Assembly: GCA_018350325.1 (NCBI GenBank)
Contig: JAEVLN010000036.1
Location: 318,103 to 382,102 of the forward strand
Source of the DNA: Globodera rostochiensis
Lineage: Eukaryota; Nematoda; Chromadorea; Rhabditida; Heteroderidae
DNA: 64,000 nt
Direction: 5' to 3'
Positions 46,755 through 57,353 of the stretch are shown piece by piece; within the stretch, counting starts at the first letter, position 1; the number at the start of each line of letters is the position of its first letter. The notes under the pieces were generated by a model. The model worked only from the letters and a program-made list of their open reading frames with translations, did no database searches and was not told the origin of the DNA. The translations under genes were made by a program, and so were the position numbers.

Positions 46755-48317
46755 ATGGCAATTATTGCCGAAATTGTCACCATCGTTCGACACAAAAAGT
46801 TCCACAACTCATTCTATGCCCTTTTTGTTATGCAGATGGTGTTTTTTTTTTAAATATTTCAGGATTTGCTGAATGTATTGAACTCTTTCTACGGTCAACG
46901 ATTGCCTTCCATAATCGGTGCCGTGCTTTACCCGATTTATTCAAAGTTCCCAAATTGGATGTTCGCAATTTACTATTTTTTTATCGGATACACATTCCTA
47001 GCGAACAATTTGGTCACGGCTTTTATACTGCTGAACCGTCTGACCGCAATTATAATGCCAATGAAACATGAGAAGGTAGGTTTTACAATTTTAAAATGTG
47101 GTCACGATTTTATTTGAGCACGAGCTCGTTTTGGCACCGTTATTTTGGCACCGGTCAATTGGGCACCGGATGCCAATTATATTAATTATCTCCCTAAATC
47201 CATTTTAACACTTAGACCGAGCGCCAAAAGCACCTTTGTTTGACGCTTCTCAAACACCGTTTTACACTTAACAACTTGTTTTGCAATATAATATAATTTT
47301 TGTTCAAAAAGTAGTTATTTTTAATGGTCATCGTTTGATGTTGAGCACGAGGTCATTTTGGCACCGGTCAATTGGGCATCGGATGCCATGTTATAAATAA
47401 AATACTTAAAACTGTGCGCCATTTGTTATGTTTAAGTTATGGCGCAAATTGCTTCCGCTTTTAACAATTTTTGTTTTGTGTGTGCCAATCCTCACGTGTT
47501 GGCCGGTGTTGAAATTAGATGGAATCATTCTATTAAACAATCCAAATTCAACCACCGACCAAAGTTTCGTTATGTATGAAGCTGGAGATGTTAGTTTAAA
47601 TGAAATTAAAGTTAAATTGAATATTGTTTATTTAAAAACTTTTATTAAGGCACCGTACATCAGCTATAATACTCATATGGATACCGTTTTCTCAATCATT
47701 TTTATGAATATATGCGTTTTGATAAACATTTGCACTTTGGTGGCATACAAATTACATGTGAAGAAAGTTAGCGTAAACGGGAACAACTTTGACGATCTTG
47801 AGAGGAAACTGTTGATTTATGCGGTGGCAACATTTTTGGGTCACGCGCTCGTCGCAAGCCTTTTGTTGGTAAATAAAAATCGTTGATATTAATATATATA
47901 TAAATAGGAACATTTATTTTTTTCGATTGACATTGAATAGCTTAAATTGTCAATTTTGATGCAAATATATTCACAACAGATTCTCATTATTACAAACTTC
48001 GATGACCCAAAAACAAAGACAATGTTGTACGTCTACTATACATTAATTATGGACACAGGTGACAGAGACCAAAAATTGATACTAATTCTCGAACCCCCTA
48101 ATTACAAACAGGTACTGTATTGCTTTCCAGTTGCTTACTGTTGTGGGCCAGTGGCACTTTTCGCCAACAGCTAATCAAAGATTTTGGCATTATTCGTATA
48201 AACAATGTTCAAACCATTCGTGTCGATGCACAGGAAGGGCCCCGTAACAATAATTTCAGGGCTATGAAAATTAGTCATCAATTACACACCAGTTCCGTTC
48301 AACAAATTTCAGCATAA
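46755..48317 (+). pseudogene. srg H, exons 2-6 intact but exon 1 largely lost
   Basis: Exons 2-6 are sound: 46863-47075, 47437-47589, 47650-47868, 47980-48058, 48112-48317. They encode DLLNVLNSFYGQRL, NRLTAIIMPMKHEK, LWRKLLPLLTIFVLCVPILT, the helices of exon 4 and a tail ending SSVQQISA. Exon 1 is reduced to ATGGCAATTATTGCCGAAAT...TTTGTTATG (46755 to about 46835): the first about 26 codons and the IP-gtaa donor are gone, and intron 1 has shrunk to a T-run. Without a donor the first helix cannot be joined in frame, so it is probably a pseudogene. Intron 3 (60 bp) is in frame without a stop. Confidence 0.75.
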
Positions 48318-49742
48318 TTTTGAGCTTCTCTCATTAACATTATTTATGCAGGAAGAAAAAATACTAATTACCTACATTTCATTTCAGTTCGCAAAACGAT
48401 TTTATTTGTCATTTAATTGTCAATCAAATTTTTTGAAAGTTGCTATAACCGTACGCCAAATTACAATTAATTGTTAGAGAAAGATTATTTTCGGCGGCCA
48501 AATTGATATTGTAACTGATCTGAGAAAAAGTTTGGCGCATGAGACCTTGAAAGAATTGCTTTTTCTTCATCAAAATTTACCAATTTATGGATTTAAATGC
48601 GACATATGAATTGTGATTTTTATTTGGCCACAGAGGGTTGCACGGGATTGGGGCCAGTACTGAAAAATTTTTCCTGTTTCGAGTTTCGCAAAATTTCGGG
48701 TATTTTGGGGTTTCGTGTTTCGGGTTCGGGAAAATTTTTTGTTTCGTTTCGAGTTTCGGCTTCGGGTGTGAGCGAGTTTCGCCCAGCCCTGGTTCCCAGA
48801 TGTGATTCTTTAGCATCATTTTGGTGTTTGGAAAGTCAATTATGCTGACATTTAAAAATGATGCTTTTTGTTGTTTTTTGGATGCGCTCTTGATGCTTGG
48901 TTTTTGAATGTTTGGAGAATTTTAATGTTTTTCTTTGAGAATTTCACTGGTAGAATGAAAATTTCTATTAACTTTTGAATATTTGGCGTAATTGACATCT
49001 ACTTATATTTCTCTATGTTTTCATTTTTAAGGAAAACGCTTGTTCGCTTTAAAATAATTGGGAATTTTCTCTCATTTTCCATTTTCTGCAAATTTAGTTG
49101 CAAATCTTTTAACAAATTAATCAACCGTTTTAGAAAAATCACGAGCAAAAAAACAGAGAATCGCTTACATTGTTTCCGTTTTCGCAAATTTGCACAAATT
49201 TTCTTAACAAATTCATTAAATTTTTCCGGCAGCGCCTGTCGGCACCGCCGGACAAACATTTTCACAAAATAAAAACACAAAATCACGAATTACTTCAAAA
49301 AACCGCGACCGTGATCCCCCCCCCCCCCCCCCCCCTCCCCAAAAACGGCGAGATCCGTTCCCCGGTGCCAACCCTAAAAAAGCAAAAGTATTCTTTGGCT
49401 GAAAATCTGACAAAATGTTAATCACTGTAATAAAATTCCTAAAAATTATTATTCCTGGTGCATTCTCACTAGAGATGTTCGAGAGTCTCGGTCTTGGTTC
49501 TCGAGTCGAGAAATTTTCGGGTTTTTTGGATCTCGGTCTCGAGTCTCGGGGTCATTTCTCGATCTCAAGTCTCGGGATCATTTCTCGTTCTCAAGTCTCA
49601 GGTCATTTCTCGGTACTTTCAAGTCTTGAACAGCCCTAATCTCACTCCCAAAAAATGCCAGGGCGGGACTCGTAAATAAAATTATAAATCGAAAACAAAA
49701 ATTACCAGTTAAATTACTTTAACAGAATAATTCAATTGGAAT
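48318..49742. other. intergenic region with dispersed repeats
   Basis: No gene seen. 48650-48800 is a GTTTCGGGTTTCG word patch ending in a CAGCCCTGG hAT-like terminus. 48790-48900 has GATGCTTTT words. 48999-49275 mirrors 33181-33490. A poly-C run lies at 49317-49337. 49470-49625 is a TCTCGGTCTCGAGTCTCGG word patch similar to 42220-42300. Confidence 0.5.
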
Positions 49743-52524
49743 TTATAAATAAATGCGTGTTACTATGCGCTTAAAGCCATTTACAAAAGCTTTGCGATAA
49801 TACTGTATTATACAGATTGACACAATTGGATTCAAAGCTGACTGTAAGAACATCGGAATACTCGTAAGCATGTTGTAATACTGAAGCCATTCCCACCTGC
49901 TGACATCAATTTTGAACAAAATAATGGCAAGTAAAAACAACATTGACAAGTATATAAAGAAGGGCATCGATGCCTTAAATTGTAAACTTTGTTAAAACAA
50001 ACAAATACCGAAATTCGAGATTAAAAAATTCGTTCTTTGAAAAAAATTGTTGGCTTGCTCAATCTCAATTATTGTCAAAGTCTGTTAAAGATGTAAACTA
50101 GGGTTGTTCACGGTCGGTTAACCGAACCGAAACCGAAAACCGGCTTTTTTGGCCCAACAACCGAACCGAAAACCGGGGGTTGTAAAACCGGCCTAACCGA
50201 AAACCTGGGGTACGTTATCGGTTTTTCGATTTTAAAATACACCCCTAATGATGGGTTTTTATGGGACATCCGGTTTTGAATTTTTAATAAAAATTTTTAG
50301 CAAAAATATTATTTTTGCCAAACTCTCGTTGTGGCTTTTTAGTAGATAACTTTTCATGAAACCTTCTTCATTTTAAATATATTTAGAATTTACCTGAATG
50401 ATAAGATTCCGCGAAATTTGCTTATTCATTTCAACCATTTTAACGATTTGGGCTGAGGATGCCCTAAATATTTGTTAAAACTATAAATTCCACAAAATTA
50501 TCTCACCCCAATTTTAAACGCCCCTTCAACAATTTGTCCATTAGAAATGCCAATGTGATCATAATTACGTACGCAATGGTGCAAGCAATGATGATGTAAT
50601 AAATTCCCATTGTCAGCCTCCAATCCTGAAATTAATTTTTGAAATATATTAAATATATTTATTAATTAATTCTAATAATTTTATTTCACATTAATCGAAT
50701 GCCCAGTCAGTGCAATATGTTCAGTGATATTTAGCGCAAGAATGTCGGCTACTGATTGATCTTCCAAATATAAGTGGTCCGTTGGTGGATAATAGCAAAT
50801 GAATATATCGATACAATACACAAATGGAAAGAAAAGCATTGCCCCAAACAGAATAAAATATTTAAATGTCGATAATTTTTTGTTCCTAAATATTATTTAA
50901 TTTTTATTGGTTGTATATTTTCAATATCAATACTGTCCATTTATTTATTGATAATAATTATTTTAAATATTAAAAATGCTTTTCAACCAGTTCAGCAATA
51001 AGTAGCGATAAATAAATTGTGCCACATAACCAAACAGCGAAACATAAACAAGAAAAATCCAGCAAACCCAAGCCAACAGATTCCATCCCCGATTTTGTGT
51101 TCCGAAAGTGATCAGACCGCCCGTAATCACTTCTGATTCACCTTTGTCCGTTGTGAACATATACTTAAAAGTTCAAAAGTTCATGACAAGAGAACGTAAA
51201 TCACTTTTATCGTCATAACTAGTGTTCGGCAAATGGCTTCGATCGATAAACGATACGATATTTCGATAAATTATCGTTATCGAAAAATATCGAAAAAAAG
51301 TTCGATTATCGCGATAAATATCGAAGCAATCTTTTTTTCCCTTTACGTTTAAAAAAATGCAATAAAACAATCAATATTTATAGTTCAATGCCGGTAATGC
51401 TTTGTTAAGGAAGATCAGCGTTTTTATATCTTTAAATTAGAGTTGGCCGGGTTCGGGATTTTGTTAAAAACCGGGATCGGGATTTAACAGCAAAATTTTT
51501 TTTGAAATTTTAATGAATTTTGTTGAGAGATTTTCAATCAAAATTAAAAATACGGCAATTTTGCAGCTTTTAGGAATGGTAAAGGTCCGGCGGCGGCGCC
51601 GATATGAAATGAAACTTGTTATTTGTCATCTAAAATTTGTTATAAAAATTGAAAAAAGTTAAAAGATTTTTTAGCATTGTTTACACTACCGTAAATGTTC
51701 CGAAAAAATAATTTAAATAGTAAGGGAACCAAACCCCACCCCCACTGCATACAACACTAACCACTACACCAAACAAAATTTGCACTTTCGCGCTCAAACC
51801 CATCCTTAGGGGTGCATTTTGGATTTTCAATTTCCACGATAAATATCGCGATAATTTCTATTTTTCGATCGATAAACGATACGATATTTCGATAAATTAT
51901 CGTTATCGAAAATTATCGAAATATCCGGTTTTTCTTCGATCGATAGTATCGCGATAATTATCGAAAAATTTATCGCGATATATCGCGATAATTATCGAAT
52001 TTATCGTATCGTGCCGAACACTAGTCATAACCCGACCCCCTCTCCATCGTGGCCGGAAAATGCGACACCGGAAATAGTCGCATTTTCCGGTGTCGACAAA
52101 AATTAGCATTTTAAATGCTCAAATTTTTGTATTTGTTATATTTTATTATAACCTTTTGAAAAAGTAAATTAATTGTAAGCAATGCAAGGTCGGTTGCGCA
52201 TGTTTGCAATAATATCTTAAATTGAATTATAAATAACATTTCTATGCATATAATTAAACATAGATTTCTGGCTGTTTTTGAAAAATATGCGCATATTTGG
52301 CAATTTTTGGTGCATATAAATCCGATCCCTAAAGAATCGATTTTTTTTGTTTGTTGTTAATTTTTGTTAATCTTTCTTATCTTACTTACTTTGCTGTACA
52401 TTTGCATTGACTTGGGCGTGTGCCGAACAATTAAATGGACCATTATGCCATTCAAAATAACGCCAAATCCAAATCCAATCCAATTGAATGAATTCTTTAT
52501 TATTCGAACAACTGAAGTGCCCAT
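49743..52524 (-). CDS. Srd-like chemoreceptor S4 (intact, altered C-terminus)
   Basis: Minus strand, seven exons: 52524-52390, 52215-52153, 51163-50988, 50885-50690, 50625-50507, 50463-50394, 49973-49743; 329 residues, in phase. It begins MGTSVVRIIKNSFNWIGFGF; the TM1 end reads TPKSMQMYSK, and the last helix has QSALNPIVSICIIQYYRKAF with Gln for the Pro in its siblings. The tail is VTRIYL rather than VTHLFI because of a small insertion near the stop. Donors differ from the other copies at exon 1 (AAAgtaagt) and exon 5 (gtgaga). Intron 2 is enlarged by an 804-bp hAT-type element, and intron 6 contains a TAGGGTTGTTCAC-starting patch. Confidence 0.8.
51220..52023. mobile_element. 804-bp hAT-type element in srd S4 intron 2, empty site in S3
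   Basis: TAGTGTTCGGC/GCCGAACACTA ends with a perfect 8-bp target duplication GTCATAAC (51212-51219 and 52024-52031). The same place in S3 reads TCGTCATAACCCGACC without an insert. Both ends are packed with ATCGATAAACGATA and TATCGCGATAAT words. A SINE-like copy is nested inside. There is no transposase frame. Confidence 0.9.
51645..51790 (-). repeat. tRNA-derived SINE-like copy nested in hAT-type element
   Basis: On the minus strand, TTTGGTGTAGTGGTTAGTGT matches a tRNA A-box region, GGGTTTGGTTCCC resembles a B box, and GAACATTTACGGTAGTGTAAAC with a T-rich tail follows. The tail is shared with the copy at 19.89-20.05 kb. Confidence 0.65.
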
Positions 52525-52977
52525 AACTATTCAAAATAGGAGGTTTAGTTATTGATAATCAAACTCCTGTCTCACATCACTCAACCTCACACGTACAGTA
52601 ACTAAAACAATCGTAGTAAATTTTGAATTATTGAAATGATAATAAGCCAAACTAATTAATGCAAAAAATTTTTTTTTATGAAACACTCACAATTTATTTG
52701 CCATACATTTTGTGCGTGGCAATACAAAAAAAAAATTAATTAAATGATGGTTGGCTAATGTTAATGTATGCTAATAAACGGCGTCATTTAGTGAGTTATG
52801 TATATAAAGTAACAGTGCACTTTTTCTAATGTTGCGTGCCGTCAAAACCCGATGACAATTAAAAAGACAAATAAAATCTTTTAACACTGAATTGAAACTA
52901 CCTGCAATATTCACTAATTTATTTTTTATTTTTATATTGAAAAAAATCGGTTAATGTTGATTACAGTGTGCTCAGAA
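52525..52977. other. 5' flank of srd S4
   Basis: No gene seen. It holds the block shared by srd upstream regions (CACGTACAGTAACTAAAACA near 52590; CATACATTTTGTGCGTGGCA near 52700), also present near 44690-44950 and inverted near 29500-29660. Conservation next to several srd starts makes it a candidate regulatory region. Confidence 0.5.
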
Positions 52978-54868
52978 ACGAATTCTGGTTTCCGAACATT
53001 TTTGGGTTAAGATTCCTACGGACACTTTGGGTCAGGAATTCTGGTTTTGGGACATTTTTGGGTCAGGAATTCTGGTTTTGGGACATTTTTGGGTCAGGAA
53101 TTCTGGTTTTGGGACATTTTTGGGTCAGGAATTCTGGTTTCGGGACATTTTGGGTCAGGAATTCTGGTTTCGGGACATTTTGGGTTAGGAATTCTGGTTT
53201 CGGGACATTTTGGGTCAGGAATTCTGGTTTCGGGACATTTTGGGTCAGGAATTCTGGTTTCGGGACATTTTGGGTCAGGAATTCTGGTTTTGGGACATTT
53301 TTGGGTCAGGAATTCTGGTTTTGGGTCAGGAATTCTGGTTTTGGGACATTTTTGGGTCAGGAATTCTGGTTTCGGGACATTTTGGGTCAGGAATTCTGGT
53401 TTTTGGTCAGGAATTCTGGTTTTGGGACATTTTTGGGTCAGGAATTCTGGTTTTGGGTCAGGAATTCTGGTTTACGGACATTTTTGGGTCAGGAATTCTG
53501 GTTTCGGGACATTTTGGGTCAGGAATTCTGGTTTCGGAACATTTTGGGTCAGGAATTCTGGTTTCGGGACATTTTGGGTCAGGAATTCTGGTTTCGGAAC
53601 ATTTTGGGTCAGGAATTCTGGTTTCAGAACATTTTTGGGTCAGGAATTCTGGTTTCGGGACATTTTGGGTCAGGAATTCTGGTTTCAGAACATTTTTGGG
53701 TCAGGAATTCTGGTTTCGGGACATTTTGGGTCAGGAATTCTGGTTTACGGACATTTTTGGGTCAGGAATTCTGGTTTCGGGACATTTTGGGTCAGGAATT
53801 CTGGTTTCGGAACATTTTGGGTCAGGAATTCTGGTTTCGGGACATTTTGGGTCAGGAATTCTGGTTTCGGAACATTTTGGGTCAGGAATTCTGGTTTCAG
53901 AACATTTTTGGGTCAGGAATTCTGGTTTCGGGACATTTTGGGTCAGGAATTCTGGTTTCGGGACATTTTGGGTCAGGAATTCTGGTTTCGGGACATTTTG
54001 GGTCAGGAATTCTGGTTTTTGGTCAGGAATTCTGGTTTTGGGACATTTTTGGGTCAGGAATTCTGGTTTTGGGTCAGGAATTCTGGTTTACGGACATTTT
54101 TGGGTCAGGAATTCTGGTTTCGGGACATTTTGGGTCAGGAATTCTGGTTTCGGAACATTTTGGGTCAGGAATTCTGGTTTCGGGACATTTTGGGTCAGGA
54201 ATTCTGGTTTCGGAACATTTTGGGTCAGGAATTCTGGTTTCAGAACATTTTTGGGTCAGGAATTCTGGTTTCGGGACATTTTGGGTCAGGAATTCTGGTT
54301 TCGGAACATTTTGGGTCAGGAATTCTGGTTTCAGAACATTTTTGGGTCAGGAATTCTGGTTTCGGGACATTTTGGGTCAGGAATTCTGGTTTACGGACAT
54401 TTTTGGGTCAGGAATTCTGGTTTCGGGACATTTTGGGTCAGGAATTCTGGTTTCGGAACATTTTGGGTCAGGAATTCTGGTTTCGGGACATTTTGGGTCA
54501 GGAATTCTGGTTTCGGAACATTTTGGGTCAGGAATTCTGGTTTCAGAACATTTTTGGGTCAGGAATTCTGGTTTCGGGACATTTTGGGTCAGGAATTCTG
54601 GTTTCGGGACATTTTGGGTCAGGAATTCTGGTTTCGGGACAATTTGGGTCAGGAATTCTGGTTTCGGGACATTTTGGGTCAGGAATTCTGGTTTCGGGAC
54701 ATTTTGGGTCAGGAATTCTGGTTTCGGAACATTTTGAGTCAGGAATTCTGGTTTCAGAACATTTTTTGGTCAGGATTCTGGTTTCGGGACATTTTGGGTC
54801 AGGAATTCTGGTTTCGGGACATTTTGGGTCAGGAATTCTGGTTTCGGGACATTTTGGGTCAGGAATTC
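52978..54868. repeat. 30-bp tandem array 2 (GGAATTCTGGTTTCGGGACA...)
   Basis: About 63 copies of GGAATTCTGGTTTCGGGACA plus TTTTGGGTCA, mostly 30 bp with some 31-bp and truncated units. Larger blocks of roughly 16-20 units are repeated (the order TTTTTGGTCAGG, TTTTGGGTCAGG, TTTACGGACA recurs near 53400 and 54010). It differs from array 1 mainly in CGGGACA for CCGGATA. Open frames of about 600 codons in all three forward registers reflect the absence of stops in the unit. Confidence 0.95.
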
Positions 54869-54884
54869 TTGCAAATGAGCATTT

Positions 54885-55315
54885 TATTGAATTTTTTTTA
54901 TCATTTTTTGTGCACGATTTTTCAAAAATTTTTTAAGGAAAAGGTGGGACACTAATTTAAAACTAATCCAAACAAACAAACAAAAAGTACCAAAAATAGC
55001 CCCAGGGGTGGGGGAATTTAGAATTTTTGACTCAATTTGTTAAAAGATTTGAAACAAAATTGGAAGGAGCTGCTAGTGACAGCTTCTATATCGATTCCTA
55101 ACGCTACCCGCGCCTTCACTAGTTATTTTATCATGGCAAAACTGCACTTTAATGCTAACCAAGCAACAATGGCTGTGAGTGATTGAATGGGCACAAAAAA
55201 TTGTTAGACAAAGAAAATGTTGACAAATAAAAAAATTACATTTAGCCGTTTGAGAATAAAAAATTTGTCCGCAGCAACCCAAACGCAATCTCGGGTCTCA
55301 AAAAAGCGCTGTGCC
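54885..55315. repeat. duplicated block, inverted copy of 20.11-20.60 kb
   Basis: Reverse complement of the block upstream of srg D, starting within about 20 bp of the end of the 30-bp array (TGAGCATTTTATTGAATTTT is shared with the far edge of the other copy). No coding potential was recognised. Confidence 0.7.
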
Positions 55316-55339
55316 GACGCATAACGGCACGAGCCCGGG

Positions 55340-55545
55340 CACCTTTCCAGATGGTTTCTGTTACCAGCAGGCACTTTTCGCTAACAGCTGAATTCAACGA
55401 TTATTCGCTTAACATATCACTCAAATATTCGTGTCGGCATAATGGAGGGGCTCCGAAACAATAATAATCGGCCAGTTGGAGGAGCTGTTGGCCATCAATT
55501 GCAGAACAGTTACGTCCAATAACTGCCGACAGTTTCTTAATTTGC
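55340..55545 (+). pseudogene. srg last-exon remnant
   Basis: A plus-strand fragment aligns with the last exon of srg A. Shared pieces are CACTTTTCGC-AACAGCTG, ATTCGTGTCGG, ATAATGGAGGGGC-CCGAAACAATAAT, CAGTTGGAGGAGCTGTTGGC and CATCAATTGCAGAACAG. Several deletions shift frame. This is the last trace of the receptor cluster before the innexin locus. Confidence 0.65.
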
Positions 55546-55757
55546 CGCAAAAAAATCATAATAAAAAAATACATTCAGATTGATAATTCTGTCTTTGTTT
55601 AATATGAATAGTTTATTAAAATTTAGAAACAAATCATTGTAAGCATAACTTTTAAAGCTATTAAAGATTAGACACGAAATGGTTCGAAAATTTTTCATGG
55701 AGATGCCTCGGACACGCCAAAACATCGAGAGTCAATCTAATTTCTGGACCCATAGGG

Positions 55758-55881
55758 TAGGGTGCGGACGGGGACCCGAGTCTGGCGGGTATCGGGCGGG
55801 TACCCGGCCGGGCGGGTACCCGAAACGCAAATACCCGAGTCGTGTATTTACCCGTACTCCAAGCCATTTTTCCGCACCCTA
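55758..55881. mobile_element. hAT-type MITE with TAGGGTGCGGA ends
   Basis: 124 bp, TAGGGTGCGGA/TCCGCACCCTA ends, and a perfect 8-bp target duplication CCATAGGG (55750-55757 and 55882-55889). The interior repeats GGGTA/GGCGGGT words. Confidence 0.88.
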
Positions 55882-55889
55882 CCATAGGG

Positions 55890-57353
55890 TTTAATTTTTA
55901 AAGATTAAATTTTTGATATAATATTATAATGGAAAAAGCAATTCTATAATTTTATAAAAATCAATTTAATATTATTATGATGACAAGTTCTTTCTTTTTA
56001 AGTCATATTCAATTCTTTTTTGTTGTGGTGAATGATCGTTTTATTTTTATTTTTTTATTGCTGGAAGTGCAAATATTTTGAGGAGTTATTGTGGGCCAAG
56101 CACAAAGGGCCAAATCGGTGGTCCATAAAATTGGCAAAATAAATAAATATTTGGCAAATCGTCGAAGGAAGAAATGCTGTTGAAATTGTCTCACGCGCTC
56201 AAGTCAGAACTAAATATAGCTAAAGTGCGAATAAACAAATCAAAGTTTTTATTTTATCCATTTACAAATTTTAAATGACTCTCCAAAAAATTATACAAAT
56301 AATTAATTTAATTTAAAATTAAATTTTAGTTTAAAATGATATTTTTCCATTCAGAATCAAAAAAGCATTGCACTTATTTTCTTTTTTATAAAAAGATCAA
56401 TAAAAATTAATTATAAAAAATTTTTATATATCATATTTAAGTAAATTATTGTAAAAAGATATTAAATATACATTTTCATTTTTTCACCTAAAAAATTACG
56501 TTGCCTTGTGTAAGAAAACATTTTTATTTATAGAAATTTAACATCGTTCACGAAGCGAAACATACTATAAAAAGGTATATTTAAATTAATCAAATATATT
56601 GTTTTATCATTTCAAAATGAATTAAATAATATTATTAATATTATTTTGGTAAAATGTGGAAGAAAGCCTGGCCATAAATTTTGAATAGGGAAGTGGTGGT
56701 GTTTTGGTGCTCGTAAGGCGAATGAATCTTTTTTGTTCACCTGCCGCTCTCATTGCTTCGTCTGAGCAATAAATCAATGAATCCCAAAAAAAAAATATTA
56801 TTTTTGTAATTTGTGGAGTTTTTTTAATATGCAGAATTAATTAATCAATTTATATATACTATTGCATTATTATCCGTTTTTTGCTCAAAAGTTTTTTAAA
56901 AATAAATTTAGCTTTTCAGCTTATAATATTATTCCCATAATCAAACAAAAAAGTGATTCAAAATTGGAGGAAGACGAAGCTTAGGTGTAGCGAATGCTAG
57001 ACGATTCAAAAATGTGCCAAAAAGAGGTTTCCGAAAAGGGGCACATCGCCACACAATTGGCAGATCCAATTTCCTCGTAGATTTATTCTTTAACAAATCC
57101 AGCCTGGCTTTCTTTGTGATGCGGTAATTAGCGTTCATTTTAGTGTTTTAATAATATATTAAAAATATTTATTAAAAATTAATTGATAAAACCATTTGGT
57201 CTACTCCAAAAACCTGCTTAAACGAAAAATTTGAGTCGATATCGACAACCCTTTGGCTTTGAGTTTTTGTTCGTTTTTGGATTTGGCCAAGTGTAAACAC
57301 CGATTTTAAAACATTAACAATTTATTTAGTTTTTTAAATCTTCTTGTTTTAGA
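55890..57353. other. intergenic region upstream of the innexin, one or two possible small ORFs
   Basis: AT-rich and mostly without features. A Lys/Arg-rich frame at 57138-56941 (minus, MNANYRITKKARLDLLKNKS) and a basic plus-strand frame near 56090-56185 (VVHKIGKINKYLANRRRKKC) are open, but they have no recognised homologue and no convincing splice partners. They are noted only as candidates. Confidence 0.25.

Noticed and set aside
52968..54955. Open frames of about 580-630 codons across the 30-bp array, looking like repetitive proteins
   Set aside because: All three forward registers are open because the 30-bp unit lacks stops. The frames have no start context, no splice structure and mirror the DNA repeat exactly.
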